From NCBI RefSeq assembly GCF_003597395.2, contig NC_133773.1, positions 60,749,407 to 60,813,406 of the forward strand: a stretch of DNA of 64,000 nucleotides. Direction: 5' to 3'. A program made the translations under genes and the position numbers. A model generated the notes under the pieces. The model did no database searches and was not told the DNA's origin. It saw only the letters and a program-made list of their open reading frames with translations. This document shows, piece by piece, positions 11,294-24,086 of the stretch. Numbering within the stretch: the stretch's first letter is position 1; each line of letters starts with the position of its first letter. Source of the stretch: Chelonoidis abingdonii (lineage: Eukaryota; Chordata; Testudines; Testudinidae).

Positions 11294-13685
11294 TCTATAT
11301 CCATAATATCTATAAGTTTGGAGTACTAGTGGGAGTTTCTGAGCCTCACAATATATCTCACAATTTGGTATGTTGGGACACAGTGCACAATCAATTTGTG
11401 CACAAAACTTGGGGAGTGGTGCTTAAAAATCAAAGGTGCAATATGGCCAATTGTACCGGCTAGGTATTAAACTCTAAGCAGTTTTGGTCCTAGTTTTGTA
11501 AGTTGATCTGAGTCCTAATTAACAAGAAATAGTAAAATGCTGGAAAGATGTCCGGGAATATTTGTTATTTTTCTTATAAAAAGGGCCAAGGATCTAATCA
11601 AGCGCCCACTGAAATCAGTGGGAATTCTGCCATTGACTTCAATAAGAACAAGATTGTTATCCTAATTCACAGCCAAAAATTGGGTACAGAGAAACATTCA
11701 AAGGAAAGATGCATTAAAATTATTTAACTTGTTTACAATACCATCATGAATCATTTTCTTTAAATTTGGCCTGCTGTAGTGTAGATGGTGCCCAGAGAGG
11801 TTTCTGTAGTATAGGGAATGATATTTGGATTATTGCTGCAGAATGAGGTGATTTCCTTCATCTGGACCAAGTATAATTCCTTTGCTTTGGAAGATGTTAA
11901 ATCTTCAGATCAAATTCCCAGATTGTTTTCAACCCTGCAAGCATTTTTTGTACTGACAATGTGTTCTTGATGTTGAAGAACTAGATTTTCAGCCAGAGGA
12001 GGCAGGGTCTGCAACCTTCTGATCTGTGGGAAGGGTCTGTCCATTCCATCCTGGGGCTTTCCTTTTGCTCTGGTCTCCTTGACAAGGGCAGCTCTGGAGT
12101 GGACCAAGTACAAATGAGTGCTGTTTCAAGCTTACTCCTTTTCTGGTTTCTGAATGGAAATCTGTAGGCTTGGTTAACAGGGAGAGATCATATGGGGCAT
12201 AGAAGTCCCCACCTCCACCCCTTTCCACCCAAGTCCATGGGGCATTGACCTTGTGGCACCAGATCCCCGTCCCTCTATCCCACAGGAGAGATTTATTAGA
12301 TTTTGGGCCTCTCCATTTGCAGAAGCAGACGTAATAATATGGGCGTAAATTAATAACCCCTTTAAGCACCTTACTTAAAGCCTACAAGAGTAAAAGTCTC
12401 TTGCTAAAAGTTCAGGTAGAAACCCTGTGTCAAATTCATGCTATGTGAAAGTATTGACGAAGCTTGTATTTGACCCACCCCCAACCTCATATTTAAAATA
12501 TATCTTGCTGTATAACTAGTAAAGTTATTGCAGGGGTCTAAAAACACTGAGGCGGATCCTGTAATATCCAAGAGGTTCCAACTTTAACATCTAATGCATT
12601 GTCTCACCTGGGTAGGTTTAAATCATATACTCAGCATGCATTGCTTACTGGCTTCCTGGGGCAATAGGTAGACTCATTATTCCCTTCTTTCCCTCAAAGC
12701 TTGTTTGCAGTGTCATGTCAAAAGTCCATTATTTTAGGAAATTCTTCCCCTAAATCTCCATGTGTGAAATTGCATCACAGCATTAGACATTGATTACATT
12801 TTAGAGTATGTACTTTGTATTATCAGTCAAGAAGGTGTTTCCCAGGGTTTGACATATCTGCTTATGGGTGCCCATATTCTCCTCTAAATTAATAATGATT
12901 TTTGCTACAAGCTATACAGAAGGCATGAAATACCCTTCAGATGAGCTATTTCTGTCACATACTCAGTTTGCAAGCATTTAATATCAATGGAGTTTGTTTC
13001 AGTCAAGGTAAAATTGCAGTTCAACATATGACCATTGAGGGGCAGGGTAATAACAAAAAAGAATGTCTTGAAAGTTCTAAGTATCATAGGTATAGTGTGG
13101 TATTGCAACTTTGCAACAGAATTTTTAAGACCCAGAGTTGAAAATAAGTGGAGCACGAATATTCCCTTGAGAAAAATTGTTTTCTGTTCTTGACGAAAGT
13201 GGAGGTGGAAGGAGTCTGATGTATAAAAATTAATGAGAATTAGATGGCAAAGGGGGTCAGATTACATGCAGTCATGAGCAAAAGTGATCAAAGGATGAGA
13301 AACCAGAACTTAATTTAAGTCTTGAAAGTCAGATGCTGGATCAAACCCTTCTCTCTCCTTTGATTCAGCAAGTCAGTACTTCCCATTATCTACAAAAGCT
13401 AGTGGACAGGATTATGTTAATACAAGCTAATTTCCAGTTAAGTGGTTTCACAGACTTCTTCACTGGTCAACATAAAGCTCAAGAAATCTGTGAATGTCTT
13501 GAGCAGTATTACAGCACAGAAACGTTAAAGCACAGGAAATTGTTCGCTGCCTAATTGTCTGCCTTAGAGATTTGTGTGAGAAATTAAAACAATTAGATTT
13601 CCATGAATGGTACCCTTGATTTTTATGTGCAGTTAAGTGGATTTAGCAAACTTGAAAAAATATGATTTCAGCTAAAAATTACTTA
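11294..13685. other. Non-coding stretch, nothing recognised
   Basis: AT-rich sequence without a long frame, clear repeat ends or splice-bounded exon. Local CCCACTGAAATCAGTGGGAATT (11,607-11,628) is a small palindromic motif shared with other spots in the window, for example 16,791-16,809, and probably part of an old dispersed repeat. Confidence 0.45.
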
Positions 13686-13773
13686 GGCCTAATTCTCCTC
13701 GCACTTATGCCAAGATTAATTCCATTCAAGCTAATAGAGTTACACCAGCATAAAATGTGCATAAGAGAAGAAT
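13686..13773. repeat. Old palindromic dispersed repeat, copy 1
   Basis: It starts GGCCTAATTCTCCTCGCACTTA and ends GCATAAGAGAAGAATCAG, an imperfect palindrome with the central motif GAGTTACACCAGCATAAA. A related copy is at 15,953-16,036. The solo LTR at 13,779 is inserted at its end. Confidence 0.55.
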
Positions 13774-13778
13774 CAGCC

Positions 13779-14644
13779 TGTCATAAACAGATAGCTAAGG
13801 GTTAATGTCTCTTTTACTTGCAAAAGGTAACAAACAACACCTGACCAGAGGACCAATCAGGAAACAAGATGTTTTCAAATCTCAAGGGAGGGAAGTTTTT
13901 GGGTGTGGGTCCTTTGTTCTGTGTCTGTTGCTCTCTCGGCTCTGAGAGTGATCTCTCTATCTCCAGGCTTTCTAATCTTCTGTTGCCAGTTGTAAGTACA
14001 AAGTAGAAAGACAATAGGCTTATATTGGTTTGGTATTTACATGTGTGTAGTTTGCTGGAATGTTTTAAATTGTATTTCTTTTGAATAAAGGCTGTTTATT
14101 CATTTTTTCTTTTAAGCCAATAACCCTGTATATTGTCACCTGATACAGAGACCATTTTTATGTCTTTTTCTTTCTTTTAAGACCTGTTGGATTTTTTTTT
14201 AGTTGGGGCTCAAGGGGATGAGTCTGCAGCTCACCAGGGAATTGTGGGAGGAAGAAGACAGGGGGAGAGAAAATCTCTGTGTAGAAGTTACAAAGCTTGC
14301 ATTTGCAGGGACTCTGAGTGAGGGTAGAGAAACCTGATCGCTCTGGTTTGCGTTTCAAGGAATTGAACACCGGGTGATATTCCAGGGTCATCCAGGAGGG
14401 AAAGCGGGAGGAAGTAACGAGGAGACAAGGGGAGAGGCTATTTCCCTTTGTTGTAAGACTCAGGGCATCTGAGTCTTGGGGTCCCCCAGGGAAGGTTTTG
14501 GGGAGACCAGAGTGAGCCAGGCACTGGAATCCTGTCTGGTGGCAGCGCTATCAGATCTAAGCTGGTAATTAAGCTTGGAGGTTTCATGCAGGCACCCACA
14601 TTTTGGACGCTAAGGTTCAGAATTGGGACTTATGCTTTATGACA
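13779..14644 (+). mobile_element. Solo LTR (TGTCATAA family), copy 2
   Basis: 866 bases, starting TGTCATAAACAGATAGCTAA and ending TTTATGACA. It is flanked by a perfect five-base duplication, CAGCC (13,774-13,778 and 14,645-14,649). An AATAAA polyadenylation signal lies near 14,083. No internal retroviral coding sequence adjoins it, so it is a solo LTR. It is homologous across its length to 4840-5645 and to the inverted copy at 41,088-42,039. Confidence 0.85.
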
Positions 14645-14827
14645 CAGCCTCAGCAACTTTTTAAGAACTCTGGTCTCAATATACTGAATTAAATGACTCT
14701 GTGTGATTAAAATATCGCGATTTACACTTAGATATGAATTATGTACATTTCTAGTTCAAATAACTATAGCTATTTGCCCTCAATAACAGAATAACTATCT
14801 GCAATTCTGTATAAATATGTGCTATTA

Positions 14828-14953
14828 TAGGTGCTGGAACTAGGGGTGCTACTGCACCCCCTGGCTTGCAGTGGTTTCCATCATATACAGGGTTTACAGT
14901 TTGATTCAAAGGCTTTCAGCACCCCTACTATACAAATTGTTTCAGCATTCCTG
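14828..14953. mobile_element. hAT-type MITE (TAGGTGCTGGAAC family)
   Basis: The left end TAGGTGCTGGAACTAGG is mirrored at the right end, whose reverse complement reads CAGGAATGCTGAAAC. The interior CACCCCCTGGCTTG also occurs as CACCTCCTGGCTTG at about 43,245. No coding capacity. A target duplication could not be confirmed, so the hAT assignment rests on family resemblance. Confidence 0.5.
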
Positions 14954-15063
14954 TGTGCTGCCCAAAAACTTTTGTGGTTCTGCTGATTTTGGAGCTATGA
15001 CTGAAAAGAAATTAGGAAACTAAAAAAGACTAACTTCAATCAATTCAATAGAAGTTGCAGCTA

Positions 15064-15337
15064 CACTTCTATCCTGATATAACATCCTCGGGAGCCAAAA
15101 AATCTTACGATGTTATAGGTGAAACTGCATTATATCGAACTTGCTTTGATCTGCTGGAGTGCGCAGCTCTGCCGCCTCAGAGTGCTGCTTTACCGCGTTA
15201 TATCCAAATTTGTGTTATATCGAGTGGCATTATATTGAGGTAGCAGTGTATTTTCAACAAAAAGATTAGTAGCGATTGGACGTCTAACATAGTAAAGGCC
15301 AGTGAAAATGAGGTTGTGTTATATCGGGGTGGAGGTG
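15064..15337. mobile_element. Composite mariner-type MITE carrying a captured CR1 piece
   Basis: The outer ends CACTTCTATCCTGATATAAC and GTTATATCGGGGTGGAGGTG are flanked by TA (15,062-15,063 and 15,338-15,339). Inside there is a second right end (TATATTGAGGTAGCAGTG, closing at 15,248 followed by TA), then 64 bases of CR1 (15,251-15,314), then the outer right end. The 64 bases match the reverse complement of 11,060-11,123 at all but three positions. The element appears to have transposed with a segment of CR1 trapped between two MITE ends. Confidence 0.7.
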
Positions 15338-15339
15338 TA

Positions 15340-16890
15340 CCATCAGGCTAGTAGCTTTTATTGCAGTAAACATCAGGACAGTTAGCTACCAGGAATTGTC
15401 TGCACTTCCCTGTTCCCTTCCCTTCTGAGCATGCAACTTGTAGCACCCTAGTATTCTCCAGGGATGAAGGGAGAAATGGGAACTTTGACCATTCTCAGCT
15501 CTCTCTACGCTACCAGCACAACTCTTCTGACTGCTTTGTTTCCTATAGCTTCTTAGAGGGGAGTATCCCACTTCCACCCAACCCTCTGCCCCTTTGGCTC
15601 CCTAACCAACTCCACATTGGGGGGCACACACTCAAACCCCCAGAAGAGGGGACACTCCATTGACTAAAAATTAAAGAAATAAGTGTCAGCTTCCTCTCCT
15701 GCAGAGCGCAGAGCAGCCCCACAGTTCCTGGAGCCATGCTACACCAATGAACTTACATGGTATGGTATGGAGATGTCCTCAGGAATGCATAAGAGCTGTG
15801 GTAGGGGGACCACACTGGCCACTTCTGCTATCAGAAATCCTGCTTCTGTCAGGAGCAGCTCTCTGTACACTGGAGCTTCAGGTTCAGAGCAGTGAGAACA
15901 GCCTGCATAAAACAACTGTCTACTCTACATAGTTATTTTCTTAAATACATGGGGCTTGATTCTGATCTCAGTAGAAGCAACTCCTCTGAAGTCAACAGAT
16001 TTACACCAGCATAAATGAGAGGAGAATCTGACCTTTAGTGCTGGTGTGGAAATTTATTACCAGAAGTGGTCTACAATCTCACCAAAAACAGTTGTTAACA
16101 CACTGGGCCTGATTTATTTACACTGGTTTTAGACAAGTGGAAAGCCACTGGTTTTAACTGAGTTAGTTCTCAATTAGAGTGGCGTTAGTGACAACAGAAT
16201 GAGGTCCACTCATCTACAAGTCTTACTAAATTCAGGATGGAGTCAAGAGAAGAACTTGGGAGGGAGAGGAGAAGCAAGACGTTATTTTCTTCTGTCAGGT
16301 TGAAGAGTCATAGATGTAGATTACTGTGCTGAGCATCTGATCAGTTACTTAATACTCTGATAACATGTTTAACTGATTCCCAGAGTGCTACCAGACAAAA
16401 AGACAACTCTTTGAGGAACTGGACGGTATCAGGATTGGGGTTGATGTGTATTGTTAAGGTGAAGTCTTGATTTGCTGAGTCCACATGACCGTCAAGGTGA
16501 TGGTGGCAGGAAATGTACAATGACAAGTATATTAACTAACAGTTATCCAGATGGAATTCTGGTTAGAAGCAAAGGGGGTTGACCCAGGGTCCTGATCCTC
16601 CTATCAGATTTGCATGTGCAACCACATGTACCTGTGCAGAACTCTACTGAATTCAGAGGGTATCCAGGTAGATGTAATGGTCTGCCTATGACTGGTGAGT
16701 AACCCCTACTGGGTACCTAAAGATTTCCACAGACGCATCAAAATTTCCATTCACAAGGCTAAACTTTGCCCACAGTTATCTCCATACATCCCCCACTGAA
16801 ATCAGTGGGGTTGTTCTGGTGGAACTCAGGGCAAAATTTGGCTGATTAGGGAACTGATTTTGCACTTTTTATTCCAGCAGAACTCTTAAG
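15340..16890. other. Non-coding stretch with an old palindromic repeat
   Basis: No gene recognised. 15,953-16,036 is a second copy of the palindromic repeat seen at 13,686 (GATTTACACCAGCATAAATG core, ends GGCTTGATTCTGATCTCA and GAGAGGAGAATCTGACC). 16,104 onward (CACTGGGCCTGATTTATTTAC) may be another partial copy. Confidence 0.45.
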
Positions 16891-16893
16891 TTA

Positions 16894-17172
16894 GGGTATA
16901 TCTACACTGCAGCTAGGAGTGTGCCTCCCAGCCCAGACATACAGACTCACATAGATCTGCTGGAGCTAGCATGGTAAAAATAGGAGTGTGGATGTTGTAG
17001 CATGGGCAGTGGGCACAGGCTAGACACCTCATTCCAAGCCTGCCTGACTGTCTAGGTCTGAGCTCAGATGTCTACCCAGAGCCACCACCAAGCCACAGAA
17101 CGGTCCATAGCTAATGTGCGTCTGTCTATTCAGGCTGAGAAGCATGCTCCCAGCTGCAGCACAGACATACTC
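16894..17172. mobile_element. Harbinger-type MITE, 279 bases
   Basis: It is flanked by TTA (16,891-16,893 and 17,173-17,175). The inverted ends are GGGTATATCTACACTGCAGC and, reading the right end in reverse, GAGTATGTCTGTGCTGCAGC. The ends resemble the right end of element D (GGGTATGTCTTCATTGCAG), so a D-type transposase may have mobilised it. No coding capacity. Confidence 0.7.
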
Positions 17173-17274
17173 TTATTGACCTCAAAGGGAGTTTTACCAG
17201 ATTGAAGTGTGCATGGGCAGGTGGCTCTTACGGTGGCTGCTCTCTTGAAGCTCATTATATGTAAATTCAGAGAT

Positions 17275-18065
17275 TTACAGAGTTTAAGGCCAAGGGGGAC
17301 CATTAGATGACAGCCTGTATATCACAGGTCCCTAAATTTCACTCAGTTACCCCTGCACAAAGCCCAAAAACTTGTGTTTGACTGAAGCATAACTTGAGTT
17401 GTTTGGCTAACGTACTTTCCAGAAAGGTATCCAGTCTTGATTTGAAGACAGCAGGAGATGGAGAATTTGCCACTTGCCCTGGTAGTGTGTTTCAGTGGTG
17501 AATTCCCTAACTGTTACTAATTTGTGCCTAATTCCTAACATTAATTTGTCTGGCTTTAACTTCCAGACATTGGTTCTTGTTACGCTTTTCTCTGTTAAAT
17601 TAGAGAGTCCTTTTTCTCCTGTGAAGGTACTTATGCACTGTAATCAAGTTACCTCTTAGTCTACTTCTTCAAAACAGATTGAGCTCTTTAAGTCTGTCGA
17701 GCCCTTGAATCAATTTTGTGGTTCTTCTCTGCACCTCCAGTTTTTCAACATCTTTTTTAAAATGTGTACACCAGAACTGTAAGCAGTATTCCAGTATCGG
17801 CCTCATAGATACCATAAACATTGGTACAATCACTTCTCTTACTCACTACTCCCATTTATAAATGCAAGGATCACAATACCCTTTTGGTCACACCATCACA
17901 CTGGAAGCTCATCTTTAACTGTTTGTCCACTATGACTCCTAAATCTTTCTCAGGGTCACTGCTTTCCAAGATACAGTCCCCCATTCTGTAGATATGGCCT
18001 GCATGCCTTGCTCCTCAATGCATAACTTTGTATTTGGTTCTAGTTGAACATTCTGTCTGAATAAA
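17275..18065 (-). mobile_element. CR1 LINE 3' fragment (RT C-terminus and 3' UTR)
   Basis: The minus strand yields LGVIVDKQLKMSFQCDGVTK and related broken segments of the reverse transcriptase C-terminus, then a 3' region ending near 17,275 in the usual CR1 terminal context. It contains frameshifts and stops and has no 5' part. It belongs to a different CR1 subfamily from the copy at 2096. Confidence 0.75.
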
Positions 18066-20853
18066 CCCAAGTTTCCAAGCAATATGCGTGACACTGAATA
18101 TAATAGTATGCTGGGCCGAAATAAATGGTAATGAGAGTTCTATCTGAGTAAGGACTATAAACAAAGACAGAAATCTGTAGGGTTGGGCCTTCAAACACAC
18201 TGCAAACGCAAACTTTTTTTTTAAGATGCAGACTTACGCCATTTTATCTGTCCTTACATATAAAGGAATTTCTACTCATATTGATAACATAAAATATCTG
18301 CTAAAGCTAATCATTTGCATATTTTAACATTTAAACTCATTCTTCAAAAACATAATCTTTCAGAACAGCAGGAATGCTATGGTGTAACAAAACACACATT
18401 TGCAGGGGTTTAAAAAAGATTTATGTTGGTACTGGGAACAAATACTGCTTATCATAATCTGGCAGGTGAGATAATTTCCCACAGGTCCCCCAACACCCCA
18501 TATTAATTTCTAGTGAATACAATCATCTCTGCTAAGGAAAGCAGAACTGATCAGCTGAAGGCTCCCATCCCATCAAATGCTGATGAACTCCAGCAATAAA
18601 CCTCGGGTGACTGCAGCAGATGTTGCTGTTTATTTGTTTTATTTATTTTACTAATGCACAGCTGCCACTGAAAGCCACTGAGTTCCATCAGGATTATGAT
18701 CTCCAATTACTACATTTTAAGGGATGGAGTCTCTAAAAAATGATGGATTTAAAAAAACACAAAGGTGTTTAATATAAGATTTTAAAAAACAACTGGCCTG
18801 TTGTAGAGATTCTCAAGACAATAGCATCTGACAGTCTACATTGGTAATATATTGTTCTAGATAATGGTTATATAAATCTGATTTTAATTTGTACGAGACA
18901 GTTTTGTACAATTCATGCTGCAAAGATAGTCCATATTTCTTGAATAGAGACTGGATTAAAAATGACATTTTGTAAATGCTGAATGCAAACTGTTTAGGGC
19001 ACTAATTAGATAGTTTACATTTAGATAGTTTGCAAACTATTTAGGGCACTAATTTTGCTAGAGATGGGTAGATTGAAATCATAAATAAGTACATTTCCCT
19101 TCTATCAAATAATATACTACAGTAATTCATTTGCAGGACAAGACACACACACAGGACAGAAGAGAGAAAGCATATCAAAACAACTAGCAGATTGATCTGA
19201 AAGGCAGAACATCCTGAGTTTCAGTACTGACTCTACTATGGATTCTCTGTTTTGCCTTTCACAGGTCAGTAAGGGCTAGATATTCAAAGGTGTTTAAGTG
19301 CCTAACAATGCAGATAGGTACCTAGTGAGATGTACAAAAGCAACTAAGTAGAGTAGGCATCCAACTCTCACTGATTTCATGCTTTATTTCAGTGGGAGTT
19401 AGGCATCTAACTTGTTTGACACCTAGTGCTATTTTCTAAAGCATCTATCTGCATAATTAGGCCCCAAACCTGTAATAAGCTTTGCATGGGCAAATCCCAT
19501 TATAGTGTATTGAAAACTATACTTAAGATGTAAGCTACCACTTTAAATATCACTGGGTTTTCCTGGTACTGTTTGCAGGCTAAGGGGCTCTGTAGGGAAA
19601 CATGTGTTTGGGGTCTAGCAGCAGTCATTATACCAAGAGCCAGACTAGAGCATAGTGGCTGCCATAAGGAGCAGCCTGCTTTGTCTCTCTCTGTTTTTGG
19701 TTTTTGTGTGGTCTTGTATGTTACAGTTCTGGATTTTAGTGTTAATTTGCAGCCTTCCTGAAATAATATGTTATGTTTTTACCTAACTTCTCTGTTGGTA
19801 TGCCATGAACATGACACACATACCTCTGTTTGGAAGAGAAGAAGTTGGCTTTTTTATCACATATAAAAGACAATGTGAAAGTTGTCTTCTATTTTGTTTT
19901 TACTTTAAAAAAAAAACATTGAGTTAGCTGGAAGACATGTTGGAGGTCTTGTGTATTGGGTTTTCTCAATCCTTAATTGAAGAGTTGAAATGATTAACCT
20001 TTAACAAAGGCAACTTTTTCTCCCCAACTGCTTATTTGAGTTAGATAATGTACTACCAAAAGCAGAAAAAAGCAACATGTTTTAAATAGTTTTAAAAAAA
20101 TAATTTCTTCTTTCAGTTAACTTGGTTTTACTTGCCTACTATACAGTACCTTTTGATGTCATAATCCTACAATTGGCCACTTGTCCATAGATTCAATAAG
20201 AAAAACAGGGTGGATAAGATATAATGTAGAAAATCAAGAAGAAAAATAACTTTGTTTTTGAGGGGAAAAAATGAAGTTTTCCTTATACATCATAAAGATG
20301 CAAAACAAAACAAAAAAGTGCAAACGATCATTCTCATCCTCCAAAAATCAACTTTAACCTCAGTGTCTTATTTTCTCCATAATAGATAATACCTACTGAC
20401 ATCACAAGATTTGTGATAATAGTAAAGAGTTGCCTTCTTCTAGTACTAAACAAGTAACATTATTAGAATAAGGAAAACACTATTAGCCCAAAAGCTACTC
20501 TGTCTCTCTCTGATTCACTGTAGAACTTCTGGCTAGAACCTACCCCAGTTCCCTCATTCCCACATCCTTTAAAGAAACAGTATTAATACACTAATAGAGA
20601 GGTCTTTTGAGCATTGATTAATAATTTTTGTACTGTTCTTAAATAAGCACCATCTTTTGTTGTCAGTTGATCCCTTTTTGTCTATCCCTCTTTTCAGATA
20701 TACTGCCAGACAGTAGCTCTAATAGTTGTTTGACAGTCCTGGCGAGAATTCTGTTTGCTTCTCAGGTACAACAACATCTGGGGGTTTTTCTTCAGCAATA
20801 ATCCAGGCACAAAATTGTTTTAGTTCAGGAAAATTCCAGAATTTCTTAACCCT
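18066..20853. other. AT-rich non-coding stretch
   Basis: No gene recognised. 19,275-19,470 is an imperfect palindromic dispersed repeat (AAGTGCCTAA... and ...AGTTAGGCATCTAAC arms around CACTGATTTCATG). 19,015-19,045 repeats a short TTAGATAGTTTGCAAAC block in tandem. Confidence 0.45.
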
Positions 20854-20856
20854 GGT

Positions 20857-21062
20857 CTACACTTAAAACAGTTAAACTCAAACCCTTAACCAACATAGCT
20901 ATGATGACAAAAGTCCTAGTGTAGATTTACCTATACCAGCAAAAAACATCTACTTTGTTCAGAGAATTGGTACATGCTATAATCTTGCTGGATTAAGCTG
21001 TGTCTCCACTAGGAGGGTTTGTCTATATGGCTGGCAAACCCTTTCCAGTGTAGACAAGGCCT
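20857..21062. mobile_element. MITE with CTGGTCTACAC ends
   Basis: The left end CCCTGGTCTACACTTAAAAC is mirrored by the right end, which reads CCTTGTCTACACTGGAAAGG on the opposite strand. Such TCTACAC ends are shared with the Harbinger elements in this window (GGCTACGTCTACACTACGG at 60,145), so it is probably Harbinger-derived. No coding capacity. Confidence 0.55.
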
Positions 21063-22334
21063 TTGTGACTCTAATTTCAAGTCCTGTCATAGATGGCCTG
21101 AGATCACCCTTCTATTACTACCTTCTTTATACACTTGGTGGGCTTGCCAATAGGCAGCTTGTACATTTCATTCATTTTGTGACAGACCTGCCAGTTACAT
21201 TAAACAAGGTCTCCCTTTTGGCTGTCAGTGCTTGGGGAGCTGGTCCATTAAGAGCACAAAGTGGGAGTTCTTCTGAAGCCAGGCCAAAGTGCAAGAGCTC
21301 AGAGGGAGCAGCAGATTATTGCTGAAGTAGATGGATGTTATCAGCTGTACATGCTCTACAACTATCAGTGAGCAACTCCTCCCCTGATGAACTGGCGTAG
21401 TGTCTCATTGTAACGAGTGGAGTAAACCTTTGTCTTTTCTATGGAGGCATGTATTACAGTTGGCATTTAACATGACTACTTCTTGGTTCTCTCATGGTTT
21501 CCATAGGGACAGACTTGCCAATATTTTGTTTTTGAAATCAGAGACAATTCAGCGATAAATCTAGTTTGTTGAAGAGGATTTCATAGAGGGCTGGGATAAG
21601 GGACTTGGACATGTATTCAGTGGCAAACCCAATGTATCACATGTGCATGCTGGAGGGCATGGAGTAGGAGCACAGGCATGTATCCTTTTAAATAAAATGC
21701 CAACCATAACTACGAAAGGAAAGTGACACTGCCAATCAAATTTACATTAAAAACCAAATTCTATATAGTTCTTAGACAAAACTCCCACTGAGCCCTTAGA
21801 GCAATTTGTAATTTGAAGAGAAGGACTGAGTCCTTGGAGAGTGATTTTTGGTATTTTCTCCATAGGAAAAGTATTTAAAAGAATCCCTTTAGTGTATTCT
21901 TAAGGCAAACAACTTACTATTAAGCATCTGTATGAGTCAGAGAAAAATCTTCCCTGGCAGGAATGGTTTAGAAGTACCCAACGAGGGGACAATAATCCAC
22001 CAGAGGCATGAGAATCTCCTACCCTCAAAGTGAATCTGAACACTGATATAGCCCACAGAGGGTTTTTGTTTTTAAGGCAAAAGAACGATCCACTTCCTCT
22101 CACATGCAATTTGAAGGATTTAAAGCACAAGGCTGGGCCTCAACTATGTCTATTCAAAATGTGCAGAGGAAAGGAAAAGATAAAGTATCTGTCAAGGAGA
22201 AAGGAAAGGCTCCTACACCGTGCAAAGGTCATATATTATGTGCTCTAGAAACATGTCCTACTGTGGTGGCTGGTGTCCACACTACCCTCCTTCTGTCAGT
22301 GGTGCATGTCCTCACCAGGGGCGCTTCCACCAAC
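21063..22334. other. Non-coding stretch, nothing recognised
   Basis: Open frames at 21,065-21,325 and 22,104-22,337 are short, lack similarity to any family I know and have no splice context. Treated as chance frames. Confidence 0.4.
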
Positions 22335-22735
22335 TGAAGAGGGGTGGTGTGGGGGGCTGAAAGTCAGGCCTCTCAGCTCTATGCAGCTCCCCACTGGAAG
22401 CCCAGCTGCCCCTAGGGTTTTCTCGGCTCCCTAAGCAGAAAGCCAGGGTCAGCTCAGCTCTAGCTGCCTGGCTTTCTTGTCAATTTCACAGCTCCAGCAG
22501 GGAGCCCTCAAATTGACAACATAGCCAACAGCCAATAAAAGTAACTCAGTGTCTGCACAGACACTGCATTGCCCTAACTACACTGACATAAGCCCTACGC
22601 CTCCCATGGAGATGGAGTTATGATGTTAGCGTAAGAGGGCACTTACCTCAGCGGGGCAAGGTTGTAGTGTGTTCACTGACATAATTAGGTTGATGTAAGC
22701 TGCCTTAGGTGGACCTAACTGTGTAGCGTAGACCA
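22335..22735. repeat. Degenerate GC-rich repeat joined to a MITE end
   Basis: 22,335-22,510 is a GC-rich repeat-like segment in AT-rich surroundings (GGAAGCCCAGCTGCCCCTAG and AGAAAGCCAGGGTCAGCTCA). It is followed by a region ending GTGTAGCGTAGACCAGGCCT, which has the Harbinger-type TIR motif in reverse (AGGCCTGGTCTACGCTACAC). The left boundary is unclear. Confidence 0.4.
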
Positions 22736-24086
22736 GGCCTGAGTTAGGAACTTCCAACCAACTGGGGGTTTGTGCTCTGTTTTGTTAACAGTTTGCCCTG
22801 AGGTTGGTACTCACACTCTTGCACCATTGTTGAGAGCATCATCACAACTATTATGAACTGTTGTGTAAATGACAGTGAGTTCAGCTAGGAAGTCTTAGAC
22901 TTCCTAGTGGGTAAAAGTTCATCAATATGCATAAAGTCTTTTCCAAAATAGAATGTATACTCACATATTACCACGCTAAAGATAGAAATTCCACTGAAGG
23001 AGACCCTTACTCATAAATGAAAGGAAAAAAGCCCTTAAATATGCATTTATGAATTACTAAACCACTGGCGTGGTGTGCATACATTATATATTTCAAGAAC
23101 TATGATTTGGGTTTTTTTAGAGGATATATTAAGCCCATCGTCTCTAGAATAATAAATTCAAACACATCACTATGCTATATGATAATATATGCTTGAATAG
23201 AAAGATACAAGCATAACAGTGAATTGTGAATCCAAATTCAAAATACTGAGAATTGTAACACTAGAGAAAGAACATGTAACTTGCTAATGGCCCATTAAAG
23301 TTTTAGCTGTCTGTTATTATTCCTGTGACGATGTCAGTAAGTTTATATTCTGTGCTAAATTCAAGTAAGGAGAAAATTACATCACATTTTAGAGCTATTG
23401 AAACTCTGTATTTACAAATTAAACTAACCTGTGAGGTAATTGTTCAACATGCTAATGAGCAGTTCTCAAACCTGAGCCTTAGCTGGTCTGTTCTGGAGTT
23501 ACAGGAGGGAGAGGACCATGGGAAGACATCCAGCTGAGCTAGGTCACTATTCAGGAGAACACCAGCTGGAGTGTTTGGCGAGAGGAAAGCAAGCTTTCTA
23601 AAATGCAAGATTTTAAATTTTACTAAATCATTGGTTCAATACTAAAAGGTCTGGCCTAGTTAACTATACTTTGGCATGATATTTAGTCTAGCTGTTAACT
23701 GAATTTTTATTCTGTTTACCTTTATGATAATGATTCTCTCACTGTTTTTCTCTAATAAATCTGTTTCTAATTATTTGAGACAACATAATTTTGAAATTGG
23801 TGATAATTAAGTTAGATGATACTCACAGCCAGGCACCCTGGGAGATAAAGGCCCTAATTGTGAGCTGGATCTTGGTGCAACACGGGATAAGAAGTTGACA
23901 GTATGCCACCTCTGCAGCCCCCCTGGATTCAGAGGCGAGTTGGGAACATATCGAATGTAACACAGAACAGCCCTTAGACTGCTCTAATTTACACTTAACT
24001 GCTCACAGCCTCAAAGGGTCATTCAGGCAGCCAAGAATATTTGGAGTGAAGAACAACTCTGGACACGCCCCTTATGCTGGGGATCA
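22736..24086. other. Non-coding stretch, nothing recognised
   Basis: AT-rich, with no convincing frame. A short frame at 23,325-23,537 has no recognisable domain. The boundary with Harbinger copy A is near 24,087. Confidence 0.4.

Noticed and set aside
11607..11628. Possible CRISPR-like or operator palindrome
   Set aside because: A single short palindrome that recurs irregularly elsewhere as part of old dispersed repeats. There is no array and the genome is vertebrate.
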